DNA from: Archangium violaceum Cb vi76
GTDB taxonomy: Bacteria; Myxococcota; Myxococcia; Myxococcales; Myxococcaceae
DNA length: 64,000 bases
Direction of reading: 5' to 3'
Assembly: GCF_000733295.1 (NCBI RefSeq)
Contig: NZ_JPMI01000027.1
Location: 1 to 64,000 of the forward strand
In this document: positions 1 to 7,638 of the stretch, one piece after another
Layout: each line of letters begins with the position of its first letter
Position numbering within the stretch: the first letter of the stretch is position 1
Notes under the pieces: model-generated
The model's input: the letters and a program-made list of their open reading frames with translations, nothing else
Told to the model about the DNA's origin: nothing
Databases searched by the model: none
Program-made: the position numbers and the translations under genes

Positions 1-137
1 CCCAGAAAAAATGCTTTGGAGGCAAGCCCGATCCGGGCCACAACACTGCGATGACCCAACTCGAAGATGGCCTTGCGGATATCAAGGCTCTTGAAGCGAA
101 GAATTGCGCCCCGGGTCATCCAATGTCGGAATTGTGA
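1..137 (+). CDS. 3' end of an upstream CDS, possible toxin C-terminus (partial)
   Basis: An open frame enters from the left edge (codons in phase with position 3) and ends at TGA 135-137. It gives about 44 residues containing CFGGKPDPGHNTAM and ending in GHPMSEL. Cys-Phe-(Arg/Gly)-Gly-x-Asp-Pro-Gly-His segments of this kind remind me of the tails of polymorphic nuclease toxins, but the fragment is too short to assign a family. The ankyrin-repeat gene starts 3 bp downstream, the usual toxin/immunity arrangement. The toxin reading is inference; an unrelated protein tail is possible. Confidence 0.45.
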   Translation, partial: QKKCFGGKPDPGHNTAMTQLEDGLADIKALEAKNCAPGHPMSEL

Positions 138-140
138 GTC

Positions 141-773
141 ATGTCGAAAGAACTCTTCACAGCGATCGAGCAGCACGATACGTCCCGGGTCAAGGCGCTG
201 CTGGCTGCGGGGGCCAATCCGAACGAGCCGCAGCCGGAGCCGCCGGGGTTGCGTCCGCTGCAAGTGGCCATTTACGAACTCTCCGATGGGGGCGAACTCG
301 ACGTGCTCCTGGCGCTTCTTGAGCACGGCGCGGACGTCAACGCGTGGGATGTCGAGCGGGACAGGACCCCCTTGTTGGTAGCGGCCTGCGAAGACGAATT
401 GGCGGCAGTCGAAGCGCTCGTGAAGGCGGGGGCCGATCCCAACGTGTGCAGCCGCGACGGCATCACGCCGCTGCGGACGTCTGCGGAGGTTGGCAATCTG
501 GACATGGCCTCGCTCCTCCTGGGCGCGGGGGCGACTCGGACAATCAACGACTGGGGAGGGCTGACCGGATACACCGCGCTCGGGCACGCGGCACGCCGGC
601 TGGACCTTCCGATGATCAAGCTGCTTCTCGACGCGGGCGCCGATCCGAAGGCCCCGGACGAGGACGGTCGACCCGCCCACTACCGTCTGCCGCCGCGCGC
701 TGAATCCGATCCCCAGACGTGGGACGCCGCGTTCGAGTTGCTCGGAGGAGCGAAGGACCGCATGCCGTTGTAG
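141..773 (+). CDS. Ankyrin-repeat protein, possible immunity protein
   Basis: This 210-residue protein is built almost wholly of ankyrin repeats. Recognisable helix-turn units include LLALLEHGADVNAWD, ALVKAGADPNVCSRDGITPL, LLLGAGATRTIND and LLLDAGADPKAPDEDGRPAHY. There is no signal peptide or membrane segment, so it should be cytosolic and act by protein binding. It starts 3 bp after the stop of the preceding frame, implying translational coupling. Ankyrin proteins of this size often sit directly behind polymorphic toxin genes as immunity proteins (established for the class). The role here is inferred from position and rests on the weak identification of the upstream fragment. Confidence 0.8.
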   Translation: MSKELFTAIEQHDTSRVKALLAAGANPNEPQPEPPGLRPLQVAIYELSDGGELDVLLALLEHGADVNAWDVERDRTPLLVAACEDELAAVEALVKAGADPNVCSRDGITPLRTSAEVGNLDMASLLLGAGATRTINDWGGLTGYTALGHAARRLDLPMIKLLLDAGADPKAPDEDGRPAHYRLPPRAESDPQTWDAAFELLGGAKDRMPL

Positions 774-783
774 AACGGAGGTC

Positions 784-897
784 GTGAGCCTCGGGCTCAC
801 GGGCACGCCGCTCGACTTGGACAACCCCGCGCATCTGGATGCGCTCGAACGGGCCCACGAGCGCTTCCCGGAGATTGGCGGGCGTGCAGCCCCTTGA
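784..897 (+). CDS. Small ORF or gene remnant, 37 aa
   Basis: A GTG-initiated frame encodes 37 residues including LTGTPLDLDNPAHLDALERAHERFPEIGG, which looks like genuine amphipathic coding sequence more than noise. It lies between the ankyrin gene and the integrase remnant. No family is recognised. It may be the surviving tail of a gene cut by the recombination that truncated the integrase. Confidence 0.2.
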   Translation: MSLGLTGTPLDLDNPAHLDALERAHERFPEIGGRAAP

Positions 898-1040
898 GGC
901 ACGGCTCGCGCTGGCCGTGCTCAGGGCCCCGACTGCTGGCTCACCGGGAACTCGACGTTCCCGAGGGTGAAGGTGCGCGGCCCGGTTGCTTCCCACAGCT
1001 TGAGGGTGCAGGGGCTGGTGAGTGTCAACGTAGTTGTCGC

Positions 1041-1298
1041 GAGAAGCTGACTCAAGCAGTTGGCCGCATCGGCTGGCACGACCTACGGCACACCTACGGC
1101 AGCCACCTCGCCATGAGGGGGATACCGCTGACGGTCATCAAGGAGCTGATGGGGCACGCGACCATCGACATGACGGAGCGCTACGCCCACCTGAGCCCGG
1201 ACACGCGCAGAGAGGCGGTCGGGGTTCTCGACCGGCCCTCTGCGCCCGCGTGCGACATACGTGCAACACGGATGGAGGACGCTGCCAACCACCCGTAA
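1041..1298 (+). pseudogene. Tyrosine recombinase/phage integrase remnant (C-terminal catalytic part)
   Basis: About 85 codons match the C-terminal catalytic half of tyrosine recombinases. The HDLRHTYGSHLA box carries the second catalytic Arg and a His, MGHATI carries the third-box His, and MTERYAHLSP carries the nucleophilic Tyr. The N-terminal arm- and core-binding domains and the first catalytic Arg are absent, and the frame upstream of about 1,040 shows no integrase similarity, so the protein should be inactive. The stop (1,296-1,298) lies 15 bp before a tmRNA/tRNA 3'-end-like repeat. That is the normal layout of an integrase beside its attachment site. Confidence 0.75.
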
Positions 1299-1313
1299 GC
1301 ACGGCGTAAAAAA

Positions 1314-1343
1314 GTGGAGGCGGCGGGAATCGAACCCGCCGCC
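1314..1343 (-). repeat. att-like repeat, copy 1 (tmRNA/tRNA 3'-end sequence)
   Basis: Read on the minus strand, this contains TTCGATTCCCGCCGCCTCCA preceded by GCGGCGGG. It thus keeps a complete T-arm (stem GCGGG/CCCGC around loop TTCGATT) plus the acceptor 3' strand. The shape is that of the 3' end of a tmRNA or a tRNA lacking an encoded CCA. No matching 5' acceptor strand or other arms were found in the adjoining sequence, so it is not a whole RNA gene. Four further copies lie at 6,309, 6,532, 14,360 and 17,445. Confidence 0.75.
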
Positions 1344-1460
1344 GGGCTCCCCAGAGCGAGCCTGGCGGAGTCTTGTGGAAGCCTGTCGGTAGCGTGTCCC
1401 CTGGCGAGGTGTGGCTGAGAGGGGCAGGTGGGGGAATGCGGGCAGTTATTGCTGTAGGAA

Positions 1461-1492
1461 GATCGCCGCGTCCGTGAGCGGACGCGGCGATC
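1461..1492 (-). terminator. Perfect 14-bp stem-loop after the beta-helix lipoprotein gene
   Basis: Arms GATCGCCGCGTCCG and CGGACGCGGCGATC enclose a TGAG loop. The hairpin sits 24 bp beyond the stop at 1,517 of the minus-strand lipoprotein gene. No T-run follows, so termination may be partial or factor-assisted, or the hairpin may protect the mRNA 3' end. Confidence 0.55.
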
Positions 1493-1516
1493 CGCACGAC
1501 CTGCTTCGGCGAGAGG

Positions 1517-3085
1517 TCAGGGAAGCTCGACCGCCCCCGCAGTACAGCGCTCGGCGCGCGGCTGGCCACGCTGGTCGGTAGATGGGCATCCGGTGCCGAG
1601 GCCACGCGCGGGATTGGTCGCGCCGGGGACCAGGGTCTCCGTGTCGCCCCCGTGGTAGCCAAGCCCGCCGAGCAGTGGATCCGCCACCAGCGGCGAGGCC
1701 GTGCACTCCGCGCCGCCCGGCCACTCCAGGTTGCCTTGGCCGGCATGCGTCTCGTTGCAGCCCGGGACCCACATGGCGGTGTTCCCCGCGATGAGCGTGT
1801 TCTGGAGCGTCAGGCCGCCCCCGAAGATCGCGCCGGCGATCTGGTCCCGCGCCGTGGAGCGGTTGTTGGCGATGGTGCAGTTGAGCAAGGTGCCGCCGCG
1901 CAGGTCGCTCAGCCAGAGGCCTCCGCCATTGCTCCCGAATGCAGTGTTCTCGGCAACTGTCACGTTGGTGAGCTGGACATCACTCGTGTGGAGCCAGAGC
2001 CCGCCGTTGTAGAACGCCTTGTTGCGCGAGACCGTGCTGTTCGTCATGCGCAGCGTCAGCCCCTGCAGGTACATCCCGCCCGCGTTGCCTGAGTCCGTCG
2101 CCGTCACCCGGTTCGCATCGACCGTGGCCCGGTCCATGGTGAACGTACCGTTGTTGTGGTTCGACACGCGGAAGAACCCACCGCCGATCGCGCCGGCCTC
2201 GTTGCCTGTCATCCGCACGCCGCAGAGGGTCGTGACCTCGTCGGCACCATCCATGTAGATGGCGCCTCCGCAGCCCCCATTGCCCGGGTTTCCGCCGTAC
2301 CCCGTTGCGGCGTTGCCGGTGAAGGTGGAGTTGATGAGGGTGAGGTCGCCGTTGAGGCTGCCCACCGCGCCCCCGTTGCTCGCGGCATTGTCGATGAAGG
2401 TGCTGCCTACGATGACCGTCTCGCCGCCCCCGAAGCCGTAGATGGCTCCGCCGGCGATGTCCTGACCGGGGGACGGAGCCCGGTTCCCGACGAAGGTGCA
2501 CCCGATGACCTTCAGGCTGCCCCCGTCCCGGTAGATGGCGCCGCCGCCGACCGCGGTGTCTTCACCCCCGCCGGCACTGCGTCCGTCGCGAAAGGTGAGC
2601 CGCTGCACGACCAGCAGTGGCCCGGTCACGTCGTACGCGGAGTCGAGCAGGAGGATGCGCGACGTGCCGCCGCCACTGAGCGTGATGCGACCGCCGCCGT
2701 CGAGCACCGCCGCCTTGGTGAAGGTGATGGGAGAGGAGACGGTCAGCGTTACCGGGAACTCGCCGCAGTTGAAGACAATCACGCCCCCGCGAGTGGCTGC
2801 CGCCTGGAGTGCCGCCGCCGTGCAGCTCTCCGCGGTACCGTCGCCCACCACGGTGGTCGGGGTGGAGACGTCCACCAGCGCAGGCGCCTCGCAGCTCGCA
2901 GGCTGGGGCTCGAGCCCTCCATCGGGCCACGTCCCCCCGTCCCCTGACGTCCCAGCGTCGGACCGCGTGCCACCGTCGGCGTCCGTCCCCGGTACGGACG
3001 GGCAGGCGATGAGCAGCGTCACCGAGAGGAGGAAGGGGAGGAAGGACGCTCGCACAGGACACCTCGGAAGGGGGACAGCGGGCAT
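1517..3085 (-). CDS. Surface lipoprotein with parallel beta-helix, choice-of-anchor Q type
   Basis: The 522-residue protein begins with a lipoprotein signal (hydrophobic FLPFLLSVTLLIAC, lipobox Cys near residue 28), then a Gly/Asp-rich linker, TDADGGTRSDAG. The body is rich in short G-G-A-I-Y, N-S-T-F and T-G-N-x-A repeats typical of right-handed beta-helices in chlamydial Pmp-like and myxobacterial outer-surface proteins. The tail (DPLLGGLGYHGG, STDQRGQPR, GAVEL) matches the end of choice-of-anchor-Q proteins. It should be a lipid-anchored surface adhesin or matrix protein; no enzymatic motif is seen. It is co-oriented with the ELWxxDGT gene and lies 24 bp after it, so the two are probably co-transcribed. 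Both lie between repeat copies 1 and 2. Confidence 0.8.
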   Translation of the reverse strand: MPAVPLPRCPVRASFLPFLLSVTLLIACPSVPGTDADGGTRSDAGTSGDGGTWPDGGLEPQPASCEAPALVDVSTPTTVVGDGTAESCTAAALQAAATRGGVIVFNCGEFPVTLTVSSPITFTKAAVLDGGGRITLSGGGTSRILLLDSAYDVTGPLLVVQRLTFRDGRSAGGGEDTAVGGGAIYRDGGSLKVIGCTFVGNRAPSPGQDIAGGAIYGFGGGETVIVGSTFIDNAASNGGAVGSLNGDLTLINSTFTGNAATGYGGNPGNGGCGGAIYMDGADEVTTLCGVRMTGNEAGAIGGGFFRVSNHNNGTFTMDRATVDANRVTATDSGNAGGMYLQGLTLRMTNSTVSRNKAFYNGGLWLHTSDVQLTNVTVAENTAFGSNGGGLWLSDLRGGTLLNCTIANNRSTARDQIAGAIFGGGLTLQNTLIAGNTAMWVPGCNETHAGQGNLEWPGGAECTASPLVADPLLGGLGYHGGDTETLVPGATNPARGLGTGCPSTDQRGQPRAERCTAGAVELP

Positions 3086-3109
3086 TGGGATGTTCAGAGA
3101 GGAGGGCGC

Positions 3110-6100
3110 TTACGGCGAGGGCAGGATGCCGAGCTGGAACGTGCCGCACTCCGTGTCGTAACCGTCCACGCTGATGAGCAGCGTCTGCCCGGCGGCCACG
3201 CTCACGGTCACGGAGGACTGGAGTGTCTCGCCCGTGTCATCGTTGCACCCGAACAAGACACCGGAGGCCGGGGCCGACACCTCGAGGCTCGTGTCGTAGT
3301 TGGACCCATTCGTAGTGAACACGAAGGTCCCCGCGGAGGGCGCGGTCCAGGAGAACGAGACATCCGGTGCCAGGGCGTTGTTGGTGCAGCTCGGAGTGAC
3401 CTGTCTCAGCGCATTGCAGGTGGAGCCCTGGGTGACGAGGGCGCCCGTGACCGAGCCCAGGTCCGCGGGGAAGGGCACGAATCGGGGCTCGCGGCCGTTC
3501 GCCTTGTCGCCGGCCATGAAGAAGAGCCGATCTCCCACCCTGGCCAGCGAGTTGGGATCGGACGAATCGGGACCGGGGACGACGTCGAGCCGCCGGAAGG
3601 TGCCCGCCGCGGTCCCATCGGTCTGCCACAGCTCCGCGCCGCCAGCCGGGTCCACACCCGGGAAGAGCGCCAGGCCACGGTCCGCCACTCCGAGGATGCT
3701 GACCAGGTCCCCACCCGTGGCGCTCACTCCGTTGCCCGGACCTGGCGTCAGGTCCACCAGCAGGCTCGTTCCCACCTCCGTGCCGTCGGTGCGCCACAGC
3801 TCCCAGCCGTGGGTCTCGTCATAGGCGGCGAAGACCATCTTCGAGCCCACGGGCGTGAGTGAATGCGGGCTGGAGTGTCCTGGCCCAGGCTGGATGTCCT
3901 TGAGCAGGAACGTCCCGGCCGCCGTGCCATCGCTCCGCCACAGCTCGTAACCGTGCGGCCAGTCACCCGCGAGGAAGTAGAACAGGCCCTGCTGGGGAGC
4001 CGGGTAGGCTACCGCGACGCTCTCGAGCCCGTCCTTGACGAGGACTGTTCCGCTCGCCGTCCCGTCGCTCTTCCAGAGTTGCACCACGCCGTACCCATCC
4101 CCGGTGCCGAAGAACAGGGTTCCATTCACGGCGGTGAGGTGTTCGAGGTAGGAGTACGTGCCCCCCAGTGGAATCTTCACCAGGCTCGTGCCGCCCACGG
4201 TCCCGTCACTCTTCCACAGCCCGGGGGCATGCACGTCATCGCGGGCCTCGAAGTAGAGCGCTCCGCCCATGACGGCGAGTTCGGCGACGTTGCCGGAGGA
4301 GCCTCCGCTCTTGATGAGGACGGTGCCCGCCTCGGTCCCGTCGCTGCGCCACAGCGACATGCCATTGACGCTGTCATAGGCCGTGAAGAACAGGGTCCCG
4401 TTCAGCTCGACGAGCTCATCGATGTAGGAACCGTCCGGACCCGGGTTGATGTCGCTGACGAGTGCCGTCCCGTAGGCGGTGCCATTGCTCTTCCAGAGCT
4501 CGAGCCCATGGACCCCATCGTCCGCGGAGAAGAAGAGGGTCTGTCCCACACGGACCGCGCCGGTCCGTGAACGGTACGGAGTCTCGGAGCCCAGCTGAGC
4601 GAAGGTCCTGAGCAGGAACGTACCTGCCGAAGTGCCATCGCTCTTCCAGAGCGACTCACCCGGGGTCTCATCTGTGGCGACGAAAAAGACGCTGTCTCCC
4701 ACGACGGCGAGCGCTTGGGAGCGGGCCTGGGAGCCGCGCGTGCCCGTCCACAGGCCCATCATCTCCCGAGTCGTCTTGGCGGTTCCTGTTGTCCTCCAGG
4801 TGAGTTGCGGGACGGAATCATCAGGGAACTCCGGCAGGGCGAAGAACAGCGCACTGCCCACGGGGGTCAGGAAGTGGGGCTTCTCGAACCAGGGAGACTC
4901 CGTCTCGGACCAGCTCTTCAGGGACACGGTGCCCGCGGCCGCGCCATCGCTGCGCCACAGGGAGCGAGTGCCCGTGGAGACCGAGGCGGTGAAGTAGAGC
5001 CCGCCGTTCCAGGAGAAGAACTCTCCGGGCTTCGAGCCGGCCGAGCCCGTGACCAGCTCCTTCACCAGGAGCGTGCCCGCGGCCGTGCCATCGCTCGTCC
5101 ACAGCTCGCTGCCGGAGGCCGCCTCGGTCGCGGCGAAGTAGAGCGACGTGCCGTGCGCGGTGAGCCCGCTCGGACCACCGCTGAAGCCGCGGACCTGGGT
5201 CGTCGTCGTGCCATTGCTCTCCCACAGTGCCCCGCCGGACGAGAAGAAGAGGGTGCCGTTGACCGCTACCATCTCGGAGATCTGCGAGGACTGCGTGGAC
5301 ACGGGGACGGTGCCCGCGGGCGTTCCGTCGCTCTTCCACAGTGTCTTCTCCGCGACGAGAAAGAGCGTGCCCCCCACCTGGGTGAGGCGCTCCGGAGCGT
5401 AGTAGCTGCGGCTCAGGGTGAACGTCGTGAGGCGCACGGCCCCGCCCGCGTCCAGCTTCCACAACTCGGGCTTGTTCGTGGCGTCCCTCGCGGTGAAGAA
5501 CAAGGTGTTGCCCACGGCGAGCAGCTTGAGGTCGTCGGCAATCCCTAGCGACTGGACGAGCACGGTCCCCGCCTCGGTGCCATCGCTCTTCCAGAGCCGC
5601 AGCTCGCCCTCCTGTTCGTAGATGAAGAACACCGTCCCGCCCGCCTGGGTCATGGTGGTGATCTTGTCCGACTCGACGACCTTGGGCAGGCGCTTCACCA
5701 GGACCGTCCCGGCCGCGGTGCCGTCGCTCTTCCAGAGCGCATCCGTGGTGAGATCGCTCCAGCCCTCGCTCCGGGCCGCGAAGAAGACCGCGCCCTGGGA
5801 GTGCGTCAGGAACCTGGGCGTCGAACTGGCCAGGCCCGGGGCAACATCCTTCACGAGAGATGTGCCCGCCTCGGTCCCATCGCTCCGCCACAGCTCGCTG
5901 CCGTGCAGTTCGTCGCTCGCGGTGAAGAGCGTCACGCTGCTCGACAGGGGCGCGAACCCGGACTTGAGCTGCGGAAACCGCGCCGGCCGGGTGTTGATGT
6001 CCCGGACTCCGGGAGTGCCCAGGTTCAGCTCCGCGCGCGTGGTGCGAGGAGCCAGCTCTCGAACGGCCTCCTCCCACTGGGTGTCACTGCAGCCGCCAAG

Positions 6101-6151
6101 GACGGCAAACGTCCAGGCAAGCAGGGCCCGAATCGGTCTTGTTGCTTTCAA
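3110..6151 (-). CDS. ELWxxDGTxxGT-repeat lipoprotein
   Basis: The 1,013-residue protein has a lipoprotein signal (LLAWTFAVLGGC, lipobox Cys near residue 21). The mature part is about twenty copies of a unit of about 48 residues with the hallmark (E)LW(K/R)SDGTxAGT, separated by N-G-T-L-F-F strands. This is the hyperrepeat family common in myxobacteria and expected to fold as beta-propellers. The last 100 residues form a different beta-sandwich (SFSWTAPSAGTFVFTT, FGCNDDTGE, DGYDTECGTF) resembling bacterial pre-peptidase C-terminal domains. No catalytic residues are evident. A secreted or outer-membrane-anchored binding role is inferred. The adjoining beta-helix lipoprotein gene follows in the same direction. 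Confidence 0.88.
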   Translation of the reverse strand: MKATRPIRALLAWTFAVLGGCSDTQWEEAVRELAPRTTRAELNLGTPGVRDINTRPARFPQLKSGFAPLSSSVTLFTASDELHGSELWRSDGTEAGTSLVKDVAPGLASSTPRFLTHSQGAVFFAARSEGWSDLTTDALWKSDGTAAGTVLVKRLPKVVESDKITTMTQAGGTVFFIYEQEGELRLWKSDGTEAGTVLVQSLGIADDLKLLAVGNTLFFTARDATNKPELWKLDAGGAVRLTTFTLSRSYYAPERLTQVGGTLFLVAEKTLWKSDGTPAGTVPVSTQSSQISEMVAVNGTLFFSSGGALWESNGTTTTQVRGFSGGPSGLTAHGTSLYFAATEAASGSELWTSDGTAAGTLLVKELVTGSAGSKPGEFFSWNGGLYFTASVSTGTRSLWRSDGAAAGTVSLKSWSETESPWFEKPHFLTPVGSALFFALPEFPDDSVPQLTWRTTGTAKTTREMMGLWTGTRGSQARSQALAVVGDSVFFVATDETPGESLWKSDGTSAGTFLLRTFAQLGSETPYRSRTGAVRVGQTLFFSADDGVHGLELWKSNGTAYGTALVSDINPGPDGSYIDELVELNGTLFFTAYDSVNGMSLWRSDGTEAGTVLIKSGGSSGNVAELAVMGGALYFEARDDVHAPGLWKSDGTVGGTSLVKIPLGGTYSYLEHLTAVNGTLFFGTGDGYGVVQLWKSDGTASGTVLVKDGLESVAVAYPAPQQGLFYFLAGDWPHGYELWRSDGTAAGTFLLKDIQPGPGHSSPHSLTPVGSKMVFAAYDETHGWELWRTDGTEVGTSLLVDLTPGPGNGVSATGGDLVSILGVADRGLALFPGVDPAGGAELWQTDGTAAGTFRRLDVVPGPDSSDPNSLARVGDRLFFMAGDKANGREPRFVPFPADLGSVTGALVTQGSTCNALRQVTPSCTNNALAPDVSFSWTAPSAGTFVFTTNGSNYDTSLEVSAPASGVLFGCNDDTGETLQSSVTVSVAAGQTLLISVDGYDTECGTFQLGILPSP

Positions 6152-6308
6152 TGGATGTCTCCCGACATGGGGAGCGAGTGCAGACGAGTGAGGGATTCTC
6201 CCACCTGACCCTCGCTTCCAGAAGAGGGCGGATTTTACCCTGACAGGGTGTCAGACGACTCGTAGGAAGCGATTCATGGGCGGCGAGGTGTCGGGAATGC
6301 TTCCTCCG

Positions 6309-6337
6309 GTGGAGGCGGCGGGAATCGAAACCGCCGC
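6309..6337 (-). repeat. att-like repeat, copy 2
   Basis: On the minus strand this carries GCGGCGG then TTCGATTCCCGCCGCCTCCA, followed by CCGG, so the acceptor end is followed by ACC as in a CCA-bearing RNA end. The T-stem has one changed base against copy 1. Orientation is the same as copy 1 and opposite to copies 3-5. Confidence 0.7.
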
Positions 6338-6500
6338 AGCCGGTGCCGCGTGTGACATGGCCATTTCAAATGCCTGAAAGGACCCAGCAGGTGCCCCCGG
6401 ATGAAGACCGTGAACGAGGTGGAGACGCTCGAACGCCTGTACGTTGGAGGGGGGCCCACACCTGTCAGCCCCGGGGATGGGCCGAGTGTCACCTCCCCAG

Positions 6501-6536
6501 GGCAAATGCTGGGACAACGCCGTGGTCGAGAGATTC
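6501..6536 (+). mobile_element. IS3-family transposase remnant
   Basis: Twelve codons read GKCWDNAVVERF, nearly identical to the G-(N/D)-C-W-D-N-A-V-(A/V)-E-R-F block near the last catalytic acidic residue of IS3-family OrfB transposases. Upstream codons in the same frame (GMGRVSPPQ) are only loosely compatible and downstream similarity stops at once. There is no terminal repeat or orfA. It is a relic, broken exactly where repeat copy 3 begins. Confidence 0.5.
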
Positions 6537-6552
6537 CCGCCGCTTCCACTGG
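6532..6552 (+). repeat. att-like repeat, copy 3 (degenerate)
   Basis: GATTCCCGCCGCTTCCACTGG differs from the corresponding part of copy 4 by one base (CTTCC for CCTCC) and shares the downstream CTGG with it. The T-loop start and 5' half of the T-stem are replaced by the IS3 remnant. Confidence 0.55.
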
Positions 6553-6570
6553 CGGGTCCGAATTGAGGGC

Positions 6571-6599
6571 TTGACGACCAATAAGCGCTGGCTTATCTA
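6571..6599 (+). promoter_or_regulatory. Sigma-70-type promoter with overlapping inverted-repeat operator
   Basis: TTGACG (6,571-6,576) and TATCTA (6,594-6,599) are separated by 17 bp. The inverted repeat ATAAGC-GCTG-GCTTAT (6,581-6,596) overlaps the -10 box. The ATG at 6,606 lies only 6 nt beyond the -10 box, predicting a leaderless mRNA. An operator in this place is typical of ArsR autorepression. Confidence 0.6.
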
Positions 6600-6605
6600 T
6601 CGAAC

Positions 6606-6935
6606 ATGCAGAGCGCGGCCGAACTCGAAAACAAGATCTTCCAGGCGTTGGCGGACCCCAGCCGTCGGGCGATCTTCGAGTCGCTCACGCGTGGCGAAGC
6701 CGCGGTGAAGGACCTCACGGCGCGTTTCGACATCTCTCAGCCGGCGATCTCGCAGCACCTCGCCACGCTGAAAGACGCCGGTCTGGTGACAGGCCGGCGC
6801 GATGGGCGCTGCGTCTACTACCGGGTGGAGCCGCAAGGAATGAAGCCACTCATCGACTGGATCTCCCACTACCGCGACTTCTGGACGGAGCGCGTGGATC
6901 GCCTCGAACAACTGCTCGAGAAAATGGACCAATGA
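6606..6935 (+). CDS. ArsR-family winged-helix repressor
   Basis: This 109-residue DNA-binding protein has the ArsR core: IFQALADPSRRAIFESL, then the recognition helix region ISQPAISQHLATLKDAGLV, then the wing GRCVYYRVEP. No metal-binding Cys cluster is present. It is followed with a 4-bp ATGA overlap by an AHSA1/SRPBCC gene, a pairing common among non-metal ArsR regulators. It probably represses its own operon through the inverted repeat over its -10 box. The start is fixed by the promoter geometry and by family length. A paralogous ArsR/SRPBCC pair lies at 9,150-9,967 on the other strand. Confidence 0.88.
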   Translation: MQSAAELENKIFQALADPSRRAIFESLTRGEAAVKDLTARFDISQPAISQHLATLKDAGLVTGRRDGRCVYYRVEPQGMKPLIDWISHYRDFWTERVDRLEQLLEKMDQ

Positions 6936-7375
6936 GCACCATCGACAAGACCGCCCCATCACAAACCGCGGCCATCTCATTCGAATTCGATTTGCATCAC
7001 CCACCGGAGAAGGTGTGGCGAGCGCTGACCATCCCCGAGCTCCTCAACGAGTGGCTTCTCCCCATCGTCGAGCTCAAGCTCGAACCGGGGTCCGCATTCA
7101 CCTTCAAGGCGCAGCCGCAACCCGGCTGGGACGGGACCGTGAACTGCCGGTTCCTCGAGATCGAAAAGCACAAGAAGCTCAGCTACGCGTGGGTCGTCGG
7201 CGACTTCATCGACACCGTCGTGACCTTCACCCTGACGCCCACGGCGTCGGGCACCCGGTTGTTCTTGGAGCAGTCTGGCTTCAGGCCTGACCAGAAGCAG
7301 AACTTCGGTGGTGCACGCTACGGATGGAAGATGATGGGCGGGAAGCTCGTCGACCTGCTCGGGAGGATCTCATGA
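6932..7375 (+). CDS. SRPBCC (AHSA1-like) domain protein
   Basis: The 147-residue protein is one START-like ligand-binding fold of the AHSA1/polyketide-cyclase-like superfamily: FDLHHPPEKVWRALTIPELL, LLPIVELKLEPGSAFTFKAQP, KLSYAWVVGDFIDTVVTFTL and a C-terminal helix GWKMMGGKLVDLL. No catalytic function can be assigned. It overlaps the arsR-type gene by ATGA at its start and the next membrane-protein gene at its end, so it is the second gene of a four-gene operon. The ligand is unknown; a small hydrophobic molecule would fit the fold. Confidence 0.85.
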   Translation: MSTIDKTAPSQTAAISFEFDLHHPPEKVWRALTIPELLNEWLLPIVELKLEPGSAFTFKAQPQPGWDGTVNCRFLEIEKHKKLSYAWVVGDFIDTVVTFTLTPTASGTRLFLEQSGFRPDQKQNFGGARYGWKMMGGKLVDLLGRIS

Positions 7376-7638
7376 ACTGGACCAGATTGATTCGCGAAAC
7401 CCACCGCTGGCTGTCCATTGCCTTCACGTTGGCTGTCATTGCCAACATCGTCGCCATGATTACCCAGAAGCCCGGCGCGGAAGCGGGACAGAGTCAGTCC
7501 GCCATGCTGGTGGGATTGCTGGCGCTGTTCCCTCTCATTCTGCTCCTCTTCTCCGGTCTGTATTTGTTCGCGCTGCCGTATGTGGCCAGGTGGCGCAGGG
7601 CCAACGCACCGGCGGTCGGGAGCGAGCAGCACCCATGA
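7372..7638 (+). CDS. Small two-helix membrane protein
   Basis: This 88-residue protein (start ATG at 7,372, overlapping the previous stop as ATGA) has two membrane segments, WLSIAFTLAVIANIVAMIT and MLVGLLALFPLILLLFSGLYLF, joined by a short polar loop. No cofactor or transport motif is visible. Such small membrane proteins frequently accompany ArsR/SRPBCC operons. Function is unknown; the inner-membrane location is inferred from hydrophobicity. Confidence 0.75.
   Translation: MNWTRLIRETHRWLSIAFTLAVIANIVAMITQKPGAEAGQSQSAMLVGLLALFPLILLLFSGLYLFALPYVARWRRANAPAVGSEQHP

Larger units (their letters stand above)
6152..6605. other. Intergenic scar region (454 bp)
   Basis: No intact gene is convincing here. 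It contains repeat copy 2 (minus), a 12-codon IS3-type transposase remnant, repeat copy 3 (plus) fused to that remnant, and the promoter/operator of the downstream arsR-type gene. It reads as a recombination junction between the lipoprotein pair and the ArsR operon. Confidence 0.6.

Noticed and set aside
1314..1400. A complete tRNA or tmRNA gene at repeat copy 1
   Set aside because: Only the T-arm and acceptor 3' strand are present. No 5' acceptor strand, D-arm or anticodon arm, and no GATTCGACGGG-type tmRNA 5' segment, could be found nearby.
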